NCBI GenBank assembly: GCA_963675135.1
Contig: OY776132.1
Location: 66,478,850-66,542,849 of the forward strand
DNA from: Galeopsis tetrahit
Taxonomy: Eukaryota; Streptophyta; Magnoliopsida; Lamiales; Lamiaceae
DNA: 64,000 nt
Direction: 5' to 3'
The first letter of the stretch is position 1. Each line of letters starts with the position of its first letter. A program made the position numbers and the translations under genes. Shown one piece after another: positions 1-10,076 of the stretch. The notes under the pieces are model-generated. The model saw only the letters and a list, made by a program, of their open reading frames with translations. It did no database searches and was not told the DNA's origin.

Positions 1-481
1 CGTTAGGATCAAACTTGCCCTACACTCCAAGCCCGTTAGGATCAATTCAGGCTCCTTTAAAAAACTCATTTTATTTTAGCACAAGTCCAACATAAATCAT
101 GTGCCCAAAGGTGACACAGATGATCACAAAGAGCTTAAAATTGACTCTCAATAAAATTCAAGCCTAAATAAGCAAAGAATAAAGAGAAATTTTATAAAAA
201 AGACCATTTATACACCTATCTTCTTAATAAATGACAACTAATATAATCTTTTTTAAAAAAAGGACAAAAACGCATGTTAATAACCCATTATGCCCTTATA
301 TTTAAATATGGAAATTAATTTATTAATTAAATAACAAATCGTCATTTTCCTTAATTGTCGCCATATATTCAACCACATTTCAATTAAACCAATCACAATT
401 ATTCTCAGATTCAATCAATTCCATAATTCTGAAAAATCGCCGGAAACAAAGTCGTCGACGGCGCCGGAAACTTCTCAGCAA

Positions 482-978
482 GGCCCGAAGTTCGGGATAA
501 CGACTGTTTGCGGACTAAGAGAAGATATGGAAGACGAGATTGCGATTCACCCTTCCTTTTCTAATTTTTCTGACTACTTCGGAGTTTTCGACGGCCATGG
601 CTGCTCTCATGTAAACACCTCACCATTAAATTAGTAGTAGTATTTTTATGTTTTTTTCTTATTGATTTTGACGATCTATTGCAGGTTGCATCCAGATGCA
701 AAGATCGAATGCACGAAATCGTGAAAAACGGAGTGGAAAACGGCGCCGATTCTTCGTGGGAGCATATAATGCGTAAAAGTTTCTTAAAAATGGATCAGGA
801 TAACACAGAGTGGTCAATTAGCGCCGCCGCCAAATGCCGATGTGAGATGGTATCTCCAAAGTGCAAATTCGTCGAATCCACCGCCGTCGTGGCGGTGGTT
901 TCACCTCATCAGATCGTCGTTTCCAATTGTGGAGGTTCTCGCGCTCTTCTCTGCCGAAAAGGCGTCTTAATCCGGTGA
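482..978 (+). pseudogene. Protein phosphatase 2C (clade A-like) gene fragment, truncated
   Basis: The first exon piece (about 482-610) encodes a G-I-T-T-V-C-G-L-R-E-D-M-E-D-E block followed by YFGVFDGHGCSH, the metal-binding RxxMED and DGHG motifs of PP2C phosphatases. A 74-bp intron with GT at 611 and a TTGCAG acceptor ending at 684 separates it from a second piece (685-978) that continues VASRCKDRMHE and reaches VVSNCGGSRALLCRKG, the usual SNCGDSRA region with D changed to G. The frame then stops at 976-978. No in-frame ATG was found upstream as far as about 362, and everything after the SNCG motif (the later metal-binding aspartates) is missing. The motif order resembles ABA-pathway clade A phosphatases such as the HAI/AHG group. 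The piece lies wholly inside Pack-MULE A, so it is best read as captured, non-functional host sequence. An intact parent gene should exist elsewhere. Confidence 0.85.
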
Positions 979-1100
979 GATGAAGAGTTTTGCCCTAATC
1001 CAATCTCACCTCATTCGTCGTGGCGTCTTAATCCGAAGAGTTTTTGCCCTAATCCGTCGTGTCGGTGGTTTCACCTCATCAGATCGTCGTTTCCAATTGC
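901..1100. repeat. Local duplication of PP2C coding sequence
   Basis: A block reading tcacctcatcagatcgtcgt at 901-920 (continuing to 929) recurs at 1071-1100. The phrase ggcgtcttaatccg at 961 recurs near 1023. The captured PP2C exon end was therefore internally duplicated after or during capture. Confidence 0.8.
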
Positions 1101-1221
1101 AGACCTTCCTTGTCGAGGTCGTTCACGATCGAACCCCCACCCAATCTCATTCGCGGCGACGTGACAATACAGACACGGTGCAAGTGACTGGTTCAATATT
1201 TGTTATTATTATAGGGTTTTC

Positions 1222-1560
1222 TGCATAATGATATTTGCATATGCACATAATTTACTGAACACTTTTGCATTATTAATATTCTTATGCAACTTTAGTATTT
1301 TTTTTGCTCGTGCTTTTTCTCTTCTTTACTCGTACACTCATCATTTGTTCAATGCAATTCAAAGATGGACTTATTCAAGACTATGTCTTCACCACACGGA
1401 ATTTTGCTTGTGGGCTTTCCTTGGTGAAGCGGATGATTCAAGAAAAGATCTAATTAGCATTAAATTCATTTTTCTGCATAATGATATTTGTATATGCACA
1501 TAATGTACTGCACACTTCTGCATTATTGATATGTTGATGCAACTTTAATTCTGCATTATT
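1222..1560. repeat. Direct repeat of about 75 bp inside Pack-MULE A
   Basis: A segment beginning ctgcataatgatatttg at about 1221 is repeated at about 1474. Both copies continue into catatgcacataat and then ctgcattatt-type phrases. Short ctgcattat motifs recur to about 1630. Similar motifs occur in Pack-MULE B at 50184-50300, so this is family sequence rather than captured cargo. Confidence 0.65.
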
Positions 1561-2117
1561 TATATGCTCATGCAATTTTAGTTTTTTTTTTCTGCATTGT
1601 ACGATTTTCCTGCAGATATTTCTGCATAATCAAGTCAGAGATTTTTCTGGAGAAAATATCTAATTTGATTTGACGATTTTTGTGCAGATCTTCAAGTCTG
1701 ACAATGAAATTGAATATCAGAGCTTTGGGAAAATGCGATATTTGTAAAAGACTTCAATACCAGAGATTTAGGGAAGAATTGAATACCATATCTTTGGGAA
1801 AGTCCTAAAATTGGAGATGTAGAATAATCATACAAAGATTTCTTCCCCAAAATTCTGCAAATCATTGACCGGAGCTGTTGAGAGTAATTTTGGAAGGTGT
1901 TAATTAATTAGCGTAATTCACGGAGTTGATAGACATTGATTTAAATATCAAACATTTATTGACTTTCTCTATATAAATTCCGAAAATTAAATAGTAAGGG
2001 CATGATGGTACATTTATGTTACATTTTGTACTTAATTTGAAACTATTTGAAATCAGGTCTTTATTTAAAAAAAACACTAGGTGAAAAGACCTTTTATGTG
2101 AAATCCCCAAAAATAAA

Positions 2118-2875
2118 TAGTACTACCACATTGGCCTAAGAAAATACAAGCCAAAACAACACATATAATAAGTGAGTATATGACTCAATCACCAACTACT
2201 GTGGTGACATCGATTTGTTCTGCAGGTTGTACTCCTTCTTTGTAGTAAATATGATTGTGTTTTCCGCGCTTCAGAATTTTCAAGGGATAATATCCCCAGT
2301 TACTCATTGTCAATGTGCGCGTTAAACGTAGTTGCAGTGGTGATTAGGTTCAGGAATAACCAGTGCAAGACCAAGGTTGACCTATAGTGGACTGAGATGA
2401 CGGGATATCTCCATCGAACCACACCAAAAAGGCGACTATCCCCAGTCTCATCTTCGAACTCGTCCATCTTCTCCTACTCAACTATTTTGGAGTCCATTAA
2501 TGAAGGCATGTTTGGGTCCATCTATTCCTCTGAAAACACATTGGACGACTCATGTGCTTGAAAGTCAACCTGTGTCTCCTCGCTCTCCTCTAACAGAATA
2601 TCAAATTGGTGTTATGTAGTCGCATGACTCACATAGTACACAACCATCAATGCATTAGATGTGATCAATATCTGAATCTCGAAAACAATAGTCTTGCCTT
2701 TTTATAGGAACAACTCCTGATCGATGAGTCTTCTTATCTTTTTGTGGTGGGTCCACCCGACTTCCAAGAGTCGCCTAATATCGTCGCATGATTCTCCTTC
2801 GGTGGCCCATCATAAGTCATGACGATGATAGTTAGTAGCATATCTATTAGGTTTATCTCATAATCTCATATCAGT
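2118..2875. other. No gene recognised; intergenic or degenerate sequence
   Basis: Base composition is higher in GC than the surroundings and short minus-strand open stretches exist, but all are broken by stops and none shows a recognisable domain. It may be an old degraded transposon coding region; nothing firmer can be said. Confidence 0.4.
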
Positions 2876-4037
2876 TGTGTTAGTCAACTGATGGGTATCA
2901 ATTGATGGTGGAGTCAGGTAAGCTAACTTAGGCCTGATCAGATAAGTTGAAGGATTTTAGTCAGCTGAGAAGGAGTTGTTTAGAGTCAGCTAAGTTGGTA
3001 TGATCAGATGGGGTCGTATCAGTTGAGTAGATGTCTATCAGCAAAGTTAGTCTTTTACTAAGAGTGTGGAGATCAGAAGAGGAGTCAGTTGATGAGTCTT
3101 TTGATGAAGGTCATCTGGTACGAGTTACAAGAGAAAGGGCAAAATTGTCATTTCAATTGGGTATGGAGAACATGTGAGTTAGTTACACGGTTGCAGACGG
3201 TTGTAACTAGGGCTGACAAATCGTGCTATCGTGTCGTGTTTCATGTCGACACGATAGTGACACGACACGATAAGGTCAAACACGAACACGACACGATAAG
3301 GATCTGTGTCGACACGACACGAACACGATAATTTTCGTGTCGACGTGACACGACACGTAACACGATAACGACACGATAAAAAATAAATCAATTTAAAATT
3401 GTATTAAATATATTAAAAAATAATATATTTATATAAATATAAAAAATTATCGTGTTATTATCAGATACGTGTCATTATCGTGTCGTATCATATCAGGTAA
3501 ATAACAGGTTAACGGGTTGTTAACAGGTTAATGGGTTACCTGTTAATTTTATCGTGCTTAACGGGTTGATACGAACCCGACACGAAATTTTCGTGTCGTT
3601 ATCAGGTCGACCTGATTACGACACGAACCCGATAAGGTCAAACACTAACCCGCAATTTTCGTGTCGGATTCGTATCGTGCTATCGTGTCGTGTCGAAAAT
3701 TGCCACCCCTAGTTGTAACTGCGTCACACTTTCAACACTTGCAGCAATCAACTTTGATTAGTATAAATACCTTATCACTTGTATTTTGTAAAGATTGACG
3801 CTTACGACCATTCGTCTTTGAGTTGTGAGTTCACGAGTGAAGTGAGGATAAATCTTATTCCGAGTGAATGAGTGTGTAAACATTCTTGATCAATCAAAGT
3901 TGAATTCGTGTGTCCAGTGGATGCAGATCACATTAATCGAACCACTTAAATTCTTGTGTGCTCTGGTTTATGTTCTTATTTGTTTACTTTTGTGAATTGC
4001 TATTTTAGTGGGCTTGTTGTTCACGTATTTCACAACA
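2876..4037 (+). mobile_element. Solo LTR, probably Ty1/copia type, with a nested hAT element
   Basis: The sequence starts near TGTGTTAGTCAACTG and ends near GTATTTCACAACA, fitting TG...CA LTR ends. It contains a TATA-like tagtataaatacc at about 3758, placed as in an LTR promoter. After removing the 504-bp hAT insertion and its duplication, the LTR is about 650 bp. No primer-binding site follows it and no polypurine tract precedes it, so it appears to be a solo LTR. No clean 5-bp target duplication was found, so both ends are approximate. Confidence 0.5.
3208..3711. mobile_element. hAT-type non-autonomous element with CGTGTCG-rich interior
   Basis: The ends are TAGGGCTGACAAA and, reverse complemented, TAGGGGTGGCAAT, typical of hAT elements. 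A perfect 8-bp target duplication GTTGTAAC lies at 3200-3207 and 3712-3719. The 504-bp body is full of palindromic cgtgtcg/cgacacg repeats in both orientations and has no coding capacity. It sits inside the copia-like solo LTR, so it is younger than that LTR. Confidence 0.9.
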
Positions 4038-5031
4038 CCAAAATACACGACCGCAAGTATATGGTGTATATTGTAGCGACGTAAGTATGAGGTCGATCCC
4101 ATAGGGAGGAGGAGTGTAAAAGTGGAGTTTGTTGATCTAGTTCTAAATAGACGTGATCAAAATTTAAGTGTTTGATTACCCTAAATTGCCTAACAGGTGT
4201 CACAAGTAAATAATAAAAGAGTAATGGATAAAATCAATCAAGTAATGCTCATACAAATCATGAAAGCATGGAAAATACGGATTAAACTCAATAAACAAAA
4301 AAGAGGTTCCAATGCATATGTCACACTAAGGGGTCAATTTATGATTAAAAGCTTATTTAAGTGGTGTTGTGTTTATTAATATAGGGTTGATCACTAAATA
4401 ATGAATTAAAAGTTCTTTCGATCCAATTAATCCAAGAGAAATATCACCAAAATAGTATCTCTACCTAGCATATATGCATAATAAATCCCAAAAAGGCTTC
4501 TAAGATCATCTAATACCCTCCCAATAGTTGATCCCCTCTCGAGCTCACAATAAATTGGGTGAAATGCTTAAGTACGATTAATGAAAAAGATTTCTCAATC
4601 CAATTTCAATTAATAATAAATAAAACATATTATCATGGTCATTGACAACATGTCTTGCAATGAAAATTAAGCATTCAAATAGAAATAAACAACACAACCA
4701 CCAAATAAATAAGAAATTAATTCATAAATATCATCTAAAGTGTAAACATAACCCTAGAACCAAAAGTATTCTAGTCAATCAACAACATAATCAAAATACT
4801 ATAAAAATCAATGTTAAAAGCAAATAAAAAGTGAAGGAACTAGAAAGTTTGGACTAGTGGATGGTGGAGCTTAGAAATCCCAAGCTATTGGTTCAATCCT
4901 TGCTCCTAATGGTTGAGAGATGGAGAAATTGATGGTGATTACCTCCAAGTGTGTGTTAGTATGAGTAAATTTATAGTGAAAGGGGTAACTCCTTTGAAAA
5001 ATAAGAAAATGAGGTATTTATAGTGTTGGGG
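4035..5031 (-). mobile_element. Athila/Tat-like gypsy LTR fragment, reverse orientation
   Basis: The stretch caacaccaaaatacac, followed by gcaagtat, gaggtcgatccca and gttctaaatagacgtgatc (4035-4160), matches the reverse complement of the LTR end at 63400-63525, which lies just before an Athila-type primer-binding site. In the reverse direction a TATA box (ctataaatacc, about 5014-5024) fits an LTR promoter. The LTR appears to continue beyond the hAT insertion at 5032-5445 up to about 5517, where a TRIM has inserted. No coding sequence is present. Confidence 0.55.
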
Positions 5032-5445
5032 TAGAGTAAATTTCTGGACACGACACGATAGCATGATAAAATTTCGACACGAAAATTATTGATTAATGTT
5101 TGACCTTATCGTGTATGTGTCGTTATCATGTAGGCCCGATAACGACACAAAAACTTTGTGTAGCGTTTGTGTCAAATTCGTGTAGACCCGTTAATCACGA
5201 TAAAATTAACAGGTAAATCATTAACTCCTTAACGACATGTTACTTGTTATTGATCCTATATAACACGACACGATAATGACACGTATCCGGTAATAACACG
5301 ATAATTTTTTATATTTAAACAAAATATCTTAATATATATATATGTGTGTGTGTGTGTGTGAAATTTTAAATTTATTTATTTATCGTGTTATGTCATTATT
5401 GTGTCGACACGAAATATAACATGATAGCACGATTTGTCAGACCTA
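5032..5445. mobile_element. Second hAT element of the CGTGTCG family, older copy
   Basis: It begins TAGAGTAAATTTCTGGACAC and its right end reverse-complements to TAGGTCTGACAAATCGTGC, nearly the left end of the 3208-3711 copy. The inside has the same cgacacgata repeats plus a short (TG)n run at about 5342-5361. No clean 8-bp target duplication remains, so it is older or was altered after insertion. Confidence 0.7.
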
Positions 5446-5517
5446 ATGTTCATTATTCTACCCACTCCTTATAAATAAGAGTTTGTTAGAGTAGTTCAAA
5501 TTTTAATGGTTAAAGAG

Positions 5518-5917
5518 TGATGGAGATACGGCCCCCTTGGCCTTATTTTTTACAAGTTAACCAAATCAAGAAGAAGAAAAATCGTGTCAAGATTAGCTAA
5601 TTGAAGAATTAACGAGTCTTTCATTTTCTGTTTTAATTTTACCAATAATACATGTTTTAAATTTAGTACAATTACGAGAGGATCAATTATTGATTCAATC
5701 CAACTTATTATAAAAGGATGGAGAATAAAGTTGTAAGGGAGATGAAGTTTTTGAATAATAAAGAATAAAGAACAGAGTTCTTTTGAATTGCATTTACGGT
5801 ATTCTTTTTGAATCAACGTATTTGAATTCTTGTCACTTTTTCGGGTATTTTTAGAATCAACGAAATCATGTGTTCCTCGTATTTTCATATTTTTATACGC
5901 TTCCGCTACCTAAATCA
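5518..5917 (+). repeat. 5' LTR of the TRIM element
   Basis: This 400-bp direct repeat is matched by 6387-6786. It starts TGATGGAGATACGGC and ends CCTAAATCA, immediately followed by g and the primer-binding site. Confidence 0.9.
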
Positions 5918-5918
5918 G

Positions 5919-5937
5919 TTGGTATTCAGAGATCAGG
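5919..5937 (+). promoter_or_regulatory. Primer-binding site of the TRIM
   Basis: ttggtattcagagatcagg, one base after the 5' LTR, resembles the TGGTATCAGAGC site complementary to initiator methionine tRNA, with an extra t. Confidence 0.75.
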
Positions 5938-5948
5938 TACGATTCTTG

Positions 5949-6089
5949 ATGATGATTCCAATTATCGATACATGTTTTGATGAAAATTGTGGTTATGATG
6001 GACCGCCAATTTTCGATGATTATTATGATGAAGAATGTGGTTGTGATGAACTGCCAAATTTCGATAATTTTGTCGATATTTTTGGTTGA
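5949..6089 (+). pseudogene. gag-derived peptide remnant in the TRIM interior
   Basis: The frame encodes two tandem copies of a motif of the form DExCGYDxPPxFDxYxDE, ending at a stop at 6087-6089. The same double motif occurs in the gypsy gag-like ORF on the minus strand at about 48560-48640. It has no known enzymatic role and looks like a leftover of the linker downstream of gag in Ty3/gypsy elements. Confidence 0.6.
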
Positions 6090-6386
6090 TGATGGCTATT
6101 GTGGCCCTCCAATTTTTTTACGAGGAGAATGAAAGAATTTTTATAATTGACGATTTTCATCCCAATATCATTGACTCAATGATGGAGGTTGAGCAAATTT
6201 ATTTTGTTTGTTTTACGGATAATGATGGGAATCGCACTGTTTTGCTATTGGAATATTTTGTTATTATTTTGTGGCCAAAAGAGTTCAAATTAAGATGTTC
6301 CAGCTCGTCATCGTACCTTTACAATGAGGATGAAGCTAGCAGGCTAGCAGCGATTCGAGGACGAATCGTTTTCAACCGGGTGAGAA

Positions 6387-6786
6387 TGATGGAGATACGA
6401 CCCCCTTGACCTTCTTTTTGACAAGTTGACCAAATCAAGAAGAAGAAGAATCGTGTCAAGATCAGCTAATTGAAGAATTAACGAGTCTTTCCTTTTCTGT
6501 TTTAATTTTACCAATAATACATGTTTTAAATTTAGTGCAATTACGAGAGGATCAATTATTGATTCAATCCAACTTATTATAAAAGGATGGAGAATAAAGT
6601 TGTAAGGGAGATGAAGTTTTTGAATAATAAAGAATAAAGAACAGAGTTCTTTTGAATTGCATTTACGGTATTCTTTTTTAATCAACGTATTTGAATTCTT
6701 GTCACTTTTTCGGGTATTCTTAGAATCAACGAAATCGTGTGTTTCTCGTATTTTCATATTTTTATACGCTTCCACAGCCTACATCA
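6387..6786 (+). repeat. 3' LTR of the TRIM element
   Basis: Direct copy of 5518-5917, ending CCTACATCA and followed by target duplication AAGAG at 6787-6791. Confidence 0.9.
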
Positions 6787-6791
6787 AAGAG

Positions 6792-7780
6792 CAATTCAAT
6801 AGGCTACTCGTATGCCCATCAGGGCATGCCAATCGAGTTTGAGCTTGGTCATAGACCTGTGCAGCTGTGGTCCATAGATCTTGGGTCTTGGATTTTTTGG
6901 TTTGAATTTGGGGCCTATCTACATTTTTTGGAACTTGAGAATTTGGGCCTAATCTATACGTATCAAGGGTTTAGAAAATTGAAGCTTAATTCGGGATTAG
7001 GTTAGTCCAAATGAATTAAGTTGAATTTGAACTATGACGAATCTGAACGTTGAGTATGTCTAGATACATTGACGTTTCGAATTTGGTATTTGAAATGTGA
7101 CGAATCTGAACGTCCAAGTGTTTAGGTACATGAACGTTTCAAATATGAAATTTTACCACCAGGAGTTACAAATGACTTGAATGCCACATTTGAAATGGAA
7201 TTGAATTCCATGAATAACAAAAAAATTCATAAATACCCTAATTCAATATGGGAACATACCTATAAAATGGGTGAATGTTTTGTGTTGAGAGAGGCTTAAC
7301 ATTTGAAAATTTATGTAAAAACACTTGAATTTTGTTGGTTTTTCACCTGAAATTCTGCAGAAATATTTTTTGCATAAAATTCATTGCATTCTTGCATCGA
7401 GCATATAGAGCGTTGTCAAGTTTCTCACGTCTATTCAATTTGTCAAATTTCTTAACGTTGCGGTGCTGCTCGTCAGTGAGACAGAAGTCGTTTTACTTTT
7501 GAAAACTTTACATCAAACTGTGAGCGCGCACTAGCTGGAACGTATTCGTTTTGCGGAAAAATATTTTCCTTTGTTAGACTTTATTTATATTTCTATTATT
7601 CGTGAGATGGATCGTATTGTTGATTTGAGAACCTGCCAAAAGTGAATAATTGTTGTTCGTCGGAAAAACTCGAATATTTGAATTGTACTTTTCATTTTTC
7701 AAGTTTTTTGTTATTTTATTTTTTGTTAATTTTGTAAGCCGTTGTCGAAGCTTAAAGTAAGGTGTAGATAGTAAATTGAA
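6792..7780. other. LTR-like, non-coding region with a 63-bp tandem repeat
   Basis: A motif gacgaatctgaacgt occurs at 7036-7050 and 7099-7113 (period 63), each followed about 25-30 bases later by gaacgtttc/gacgtttcg. A TATA-like cctataaaatgg lies at about 7260. This looks like the U3/R part of another retroelement LTR, but ends and target duplications were not found. Confidence 0.4.
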
Positions 7781-7803
7781 ACTCTCGTGTATATATATAT
7801 ATA

Positions 7804-8161
7804 CTCCCTCCGTTTTTTATTAAATGTCACTTTGTATTTTTCAATATTTTTTAAATAAGTGTCATTCTACACTTTTTTTCTTCAAGTTTGACAATTTTAC
7901 CCTTGTACATTGTACTCCCTCCATTTTCTTTACCTTGATTTAAGTTTTTTCCCTTTTGAATATAGTACTATAACATAAATCATGCATAAACCTTAATTAT
8001 TGTATACATGAATATCATCTACAATATTGACCACATTCATTACTAAACATAAATTTAATATTAAAATTAGTTATCATTAATGAAGGGTAAAATGGTCCAT
8101 GATTATATATCTTAATATGTTGAAAATTGTTAAAATGACACTTATTTAAAAGTGGAGGGAG
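7804..8161. mobile_element. Stowaway-type MITE
   Basis: Starts CTCCCTCCGTTTTTTATT after TA and ends AAAAGTGGAGGGAG before TA at 8162-8163. A second CTCCCTCCATTTTC start at about 7914 suggests a nested or partly duplicated copy. No coding sequence. Confidence 0.75.
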
Positions 8162-8972
8162 TATAAGATTGTCCAAAAATATAGATTTGATAATACCATT
8201 AATATATGGGTCATGCTCATTTTATAAAAACGATTAGGTAGTAGTGTTGGAAAAAAAAAACCTTGGTTTGAAATGGTAAATTAAAAAACTTAACCTCAGA
8301 CAGAGCATATTAAAAAAATTGTATCATTTGAATGAGCTCGGAAAATATGTCTTAATCATATGATCACCGCATTGACGTCGTGATATATATCTATAATAAG
8401 AAATTAAATTGACTATAGATGAATCAGGGTGTTCTCTTATTTTCGTGGAGTGTGATTCTGTTGGCGACAATCAAATTTCTCTGCTTTTTAAGGGTACAAT
8501 GGGAAAATACATGTATTGTTGAAATTATTACTCATTATTATATATTGTATTTTATTTTTTAAAAAGTAGTACTAATATGTTAATAATGACAAGTAATTTT
8601 TGAATACATATATTTTTCTAAATAAAAAATGGAATAAAAAATTAACAAAAATAATAGTCTGCAGCGTTTTTTCTTATGTTAATGATGATAAACTGATTAT
8701 TTAATAAAAAAATTACTAAGAGACGTCAAAATCGAATGAAAATTTCAATATTTCATGAAAATAATTATTAGTAGGGGTTTTTCTTATGCTATTGTCTATT
8801 GATGATAAGTAAAAGTTTAATAAAAATGAAATTATAATATAAACAGTGTTACAAATCTTAAATTTAACATTTGAGTCATATTCATTTTTTATAATATTGG
8901 TGAGATCGAAAACGGAGAATGAGACTACATATAAATCCATGAATTATACTCCACTCCACTAAGTATATCGTA

Positions 8973-9231
8973 CTCTCTCCGTCCATGAAATGTAGTCTCA
9001 TTTAGCTCATATTATTTGTCCATTAAATATAGTCTCATATACTTTATGGAAACTATCACACTGTAACTCATCACTTAATTACTTAATTTGTCATCAACTT
9101 TATTCACAAACAATCACTTTATTCACAATGAACCCTCACAATATCTTATACTCCAATACTTTTACTTTATCTACCTTTTCCTTAAAATTTGTGTCCCACC
9201 CAATGACACTATATTTGGTGGATGAAGGGAG
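8973..9231. mobile_element. Stowaway-type MITE
   Basis: CTCTCTCCGTCCATG start and GGATGAAGGGAG end, flanked by TA on both sides. It shares internal phrases such as actttatggaaactatcac with the copy at 11357-11618, so both belong to one subfamily. Confidence 0.8.
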
Positions 9232-9239
9232 TAAAGTAG

Positions 9240-10070
9240 ATAAAGTTAATTACTCCTACTTTATTTGTACATCTCACAATTGTTTACACACCCAAAAAAT
9301 TAAAAATCCTTCATAAACTTTATACTCATAATATTTATATATTTATACAAAATGTCATTATTTTTATACTTATTCAAACTTCTTTTTTTTACTTTATTTA
9401 TATAAGTTTACAAAATTATCTCTCAACACTTTACTCATTACACTTTTTTTTAAGTGTTCATTTAAGTATAGGTAAATTTTTTATCTTAATAAAAGTATAA
9501 GATAAATTGAAATTGAATAAAAAGATAATTACCTTTTGAAGGAAAAGAACCTAATCATCATAAAACTGTTCTTTTGCTACATTTTTTTTAAACTATTGGA
9601 TCCAATTTAATTCCACGATGACTAAATATAGTAATAAGAAAGTTAAAAGGGATGGGCATTGTGATTATCCTTGGGAAAGTGGCAATTATTTAAGTGTTAG
9701 GTAAGTTAGGATTATTAATTAATTAATTGAACAAGGACTTCCTGACACTGTGACAGTGAACTCAAAAAAAAATTAAAAAATAGTAAGAATAAAAAATGTG
9801 GCCACAATCATTTCTAATAATGGAATGAAATAATTGAAGACATTGGGAGCTAGCTAGGAAAAGAACCGATCGATTGATTTAAATTATTAAAGCCCAAAAA
9901 AAATTACCAGAATTTTTTACATGAATAAACCACCGGCCGATTCCTTTCACCAAAGGACGATACACTTGAGAGTTTCACATAAACCAACCAATTCAAAGTA
10001 CAATTAAACAACCAAAGAGGAAAATACCAAATCGCATAACTTAAAAAGAAAAACACAATTTCCAAACTTA
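9240..10070. other. AT-rich spacer downstream of the aquaporin gene
   Basis: Contains poly-A/T runs and no supportable ORF. The part nearest 10076 should hold the aquaporin 3' UTR, which lies on the minus strand. Confidence 0.6.
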
Positions 10071-10076
10071 ATTTTT

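Larger units (their letters stand above)
184..2108. mobile_element. Pack-MULE A (Mutator-like, non-autonomous) carrying a PP2C fragment
   Basis: The element has long imperfect terminal inverted repeats of about 120 bp. The left end starts GAGAAATTTTATAAAAAAGACC, and the reverse complement of the right end starts GGGGATTTCACATAAAAGG. Both arms run on to a shared ATGCCCTTA stretch at about 290 and 1997. It is flanked by a near-perfect 9-bp target duplication, AAGAATAAA at 175-183 and AAAAATAAA at 2109-2117 (8 of 9 match), the size expected for Mutator insertions. No transposase is present. The interior holds a piece of a protein phosphatase 2C gene and low-complexity 'ctgcataatg' repeats. A relative with the same ends lies at 49128-50731. 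The boundaries are seen directly; the family assignment rests on TIR length and TSD size. Confidence 0.85.
5518..6786 (+). mobile_element. TRIM-like short LTR retrotransposon, structurally complete
   Basis: Two direct LTRs of exactly 400 bp (5518-5917 and 6387-6786) flank a 469-bp interior. A perfect 5-bp target duplication AAGAG lies at 5513-5517 and 6787-6791. The LTRs start TGATGGAGATACG and end in ATCA. I count about 17 differences between them (about 4%), so the insertion is not very recent. At 1269 bp, with no enzyme domain, it needs proteins from another element. Its interior shares a peptide repeat with the gypsy gag-like ORF at 48378-48875, and the sequence before the 3' LTR (cgaggacgaatcg) resembles the end of gypsy chromoviruses. 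It is therefore probably derived from a Ty3/gypsy parent. Confidence 0.9.

Noticed and set aside
2118..2875. MULE transposase (MURA) remnant on the minus strand
   Set aside because: Short stretches looked suggestive, but no conserved catalytic or zinc-finger motif could be placed and stops are frequent.
6086..6409. 107-codon ORF in the TRIM interior as a real gene
   Set aside because: It runs across the interior into the 3' LTR and has no domain; the TRIM structure explains the sequence.
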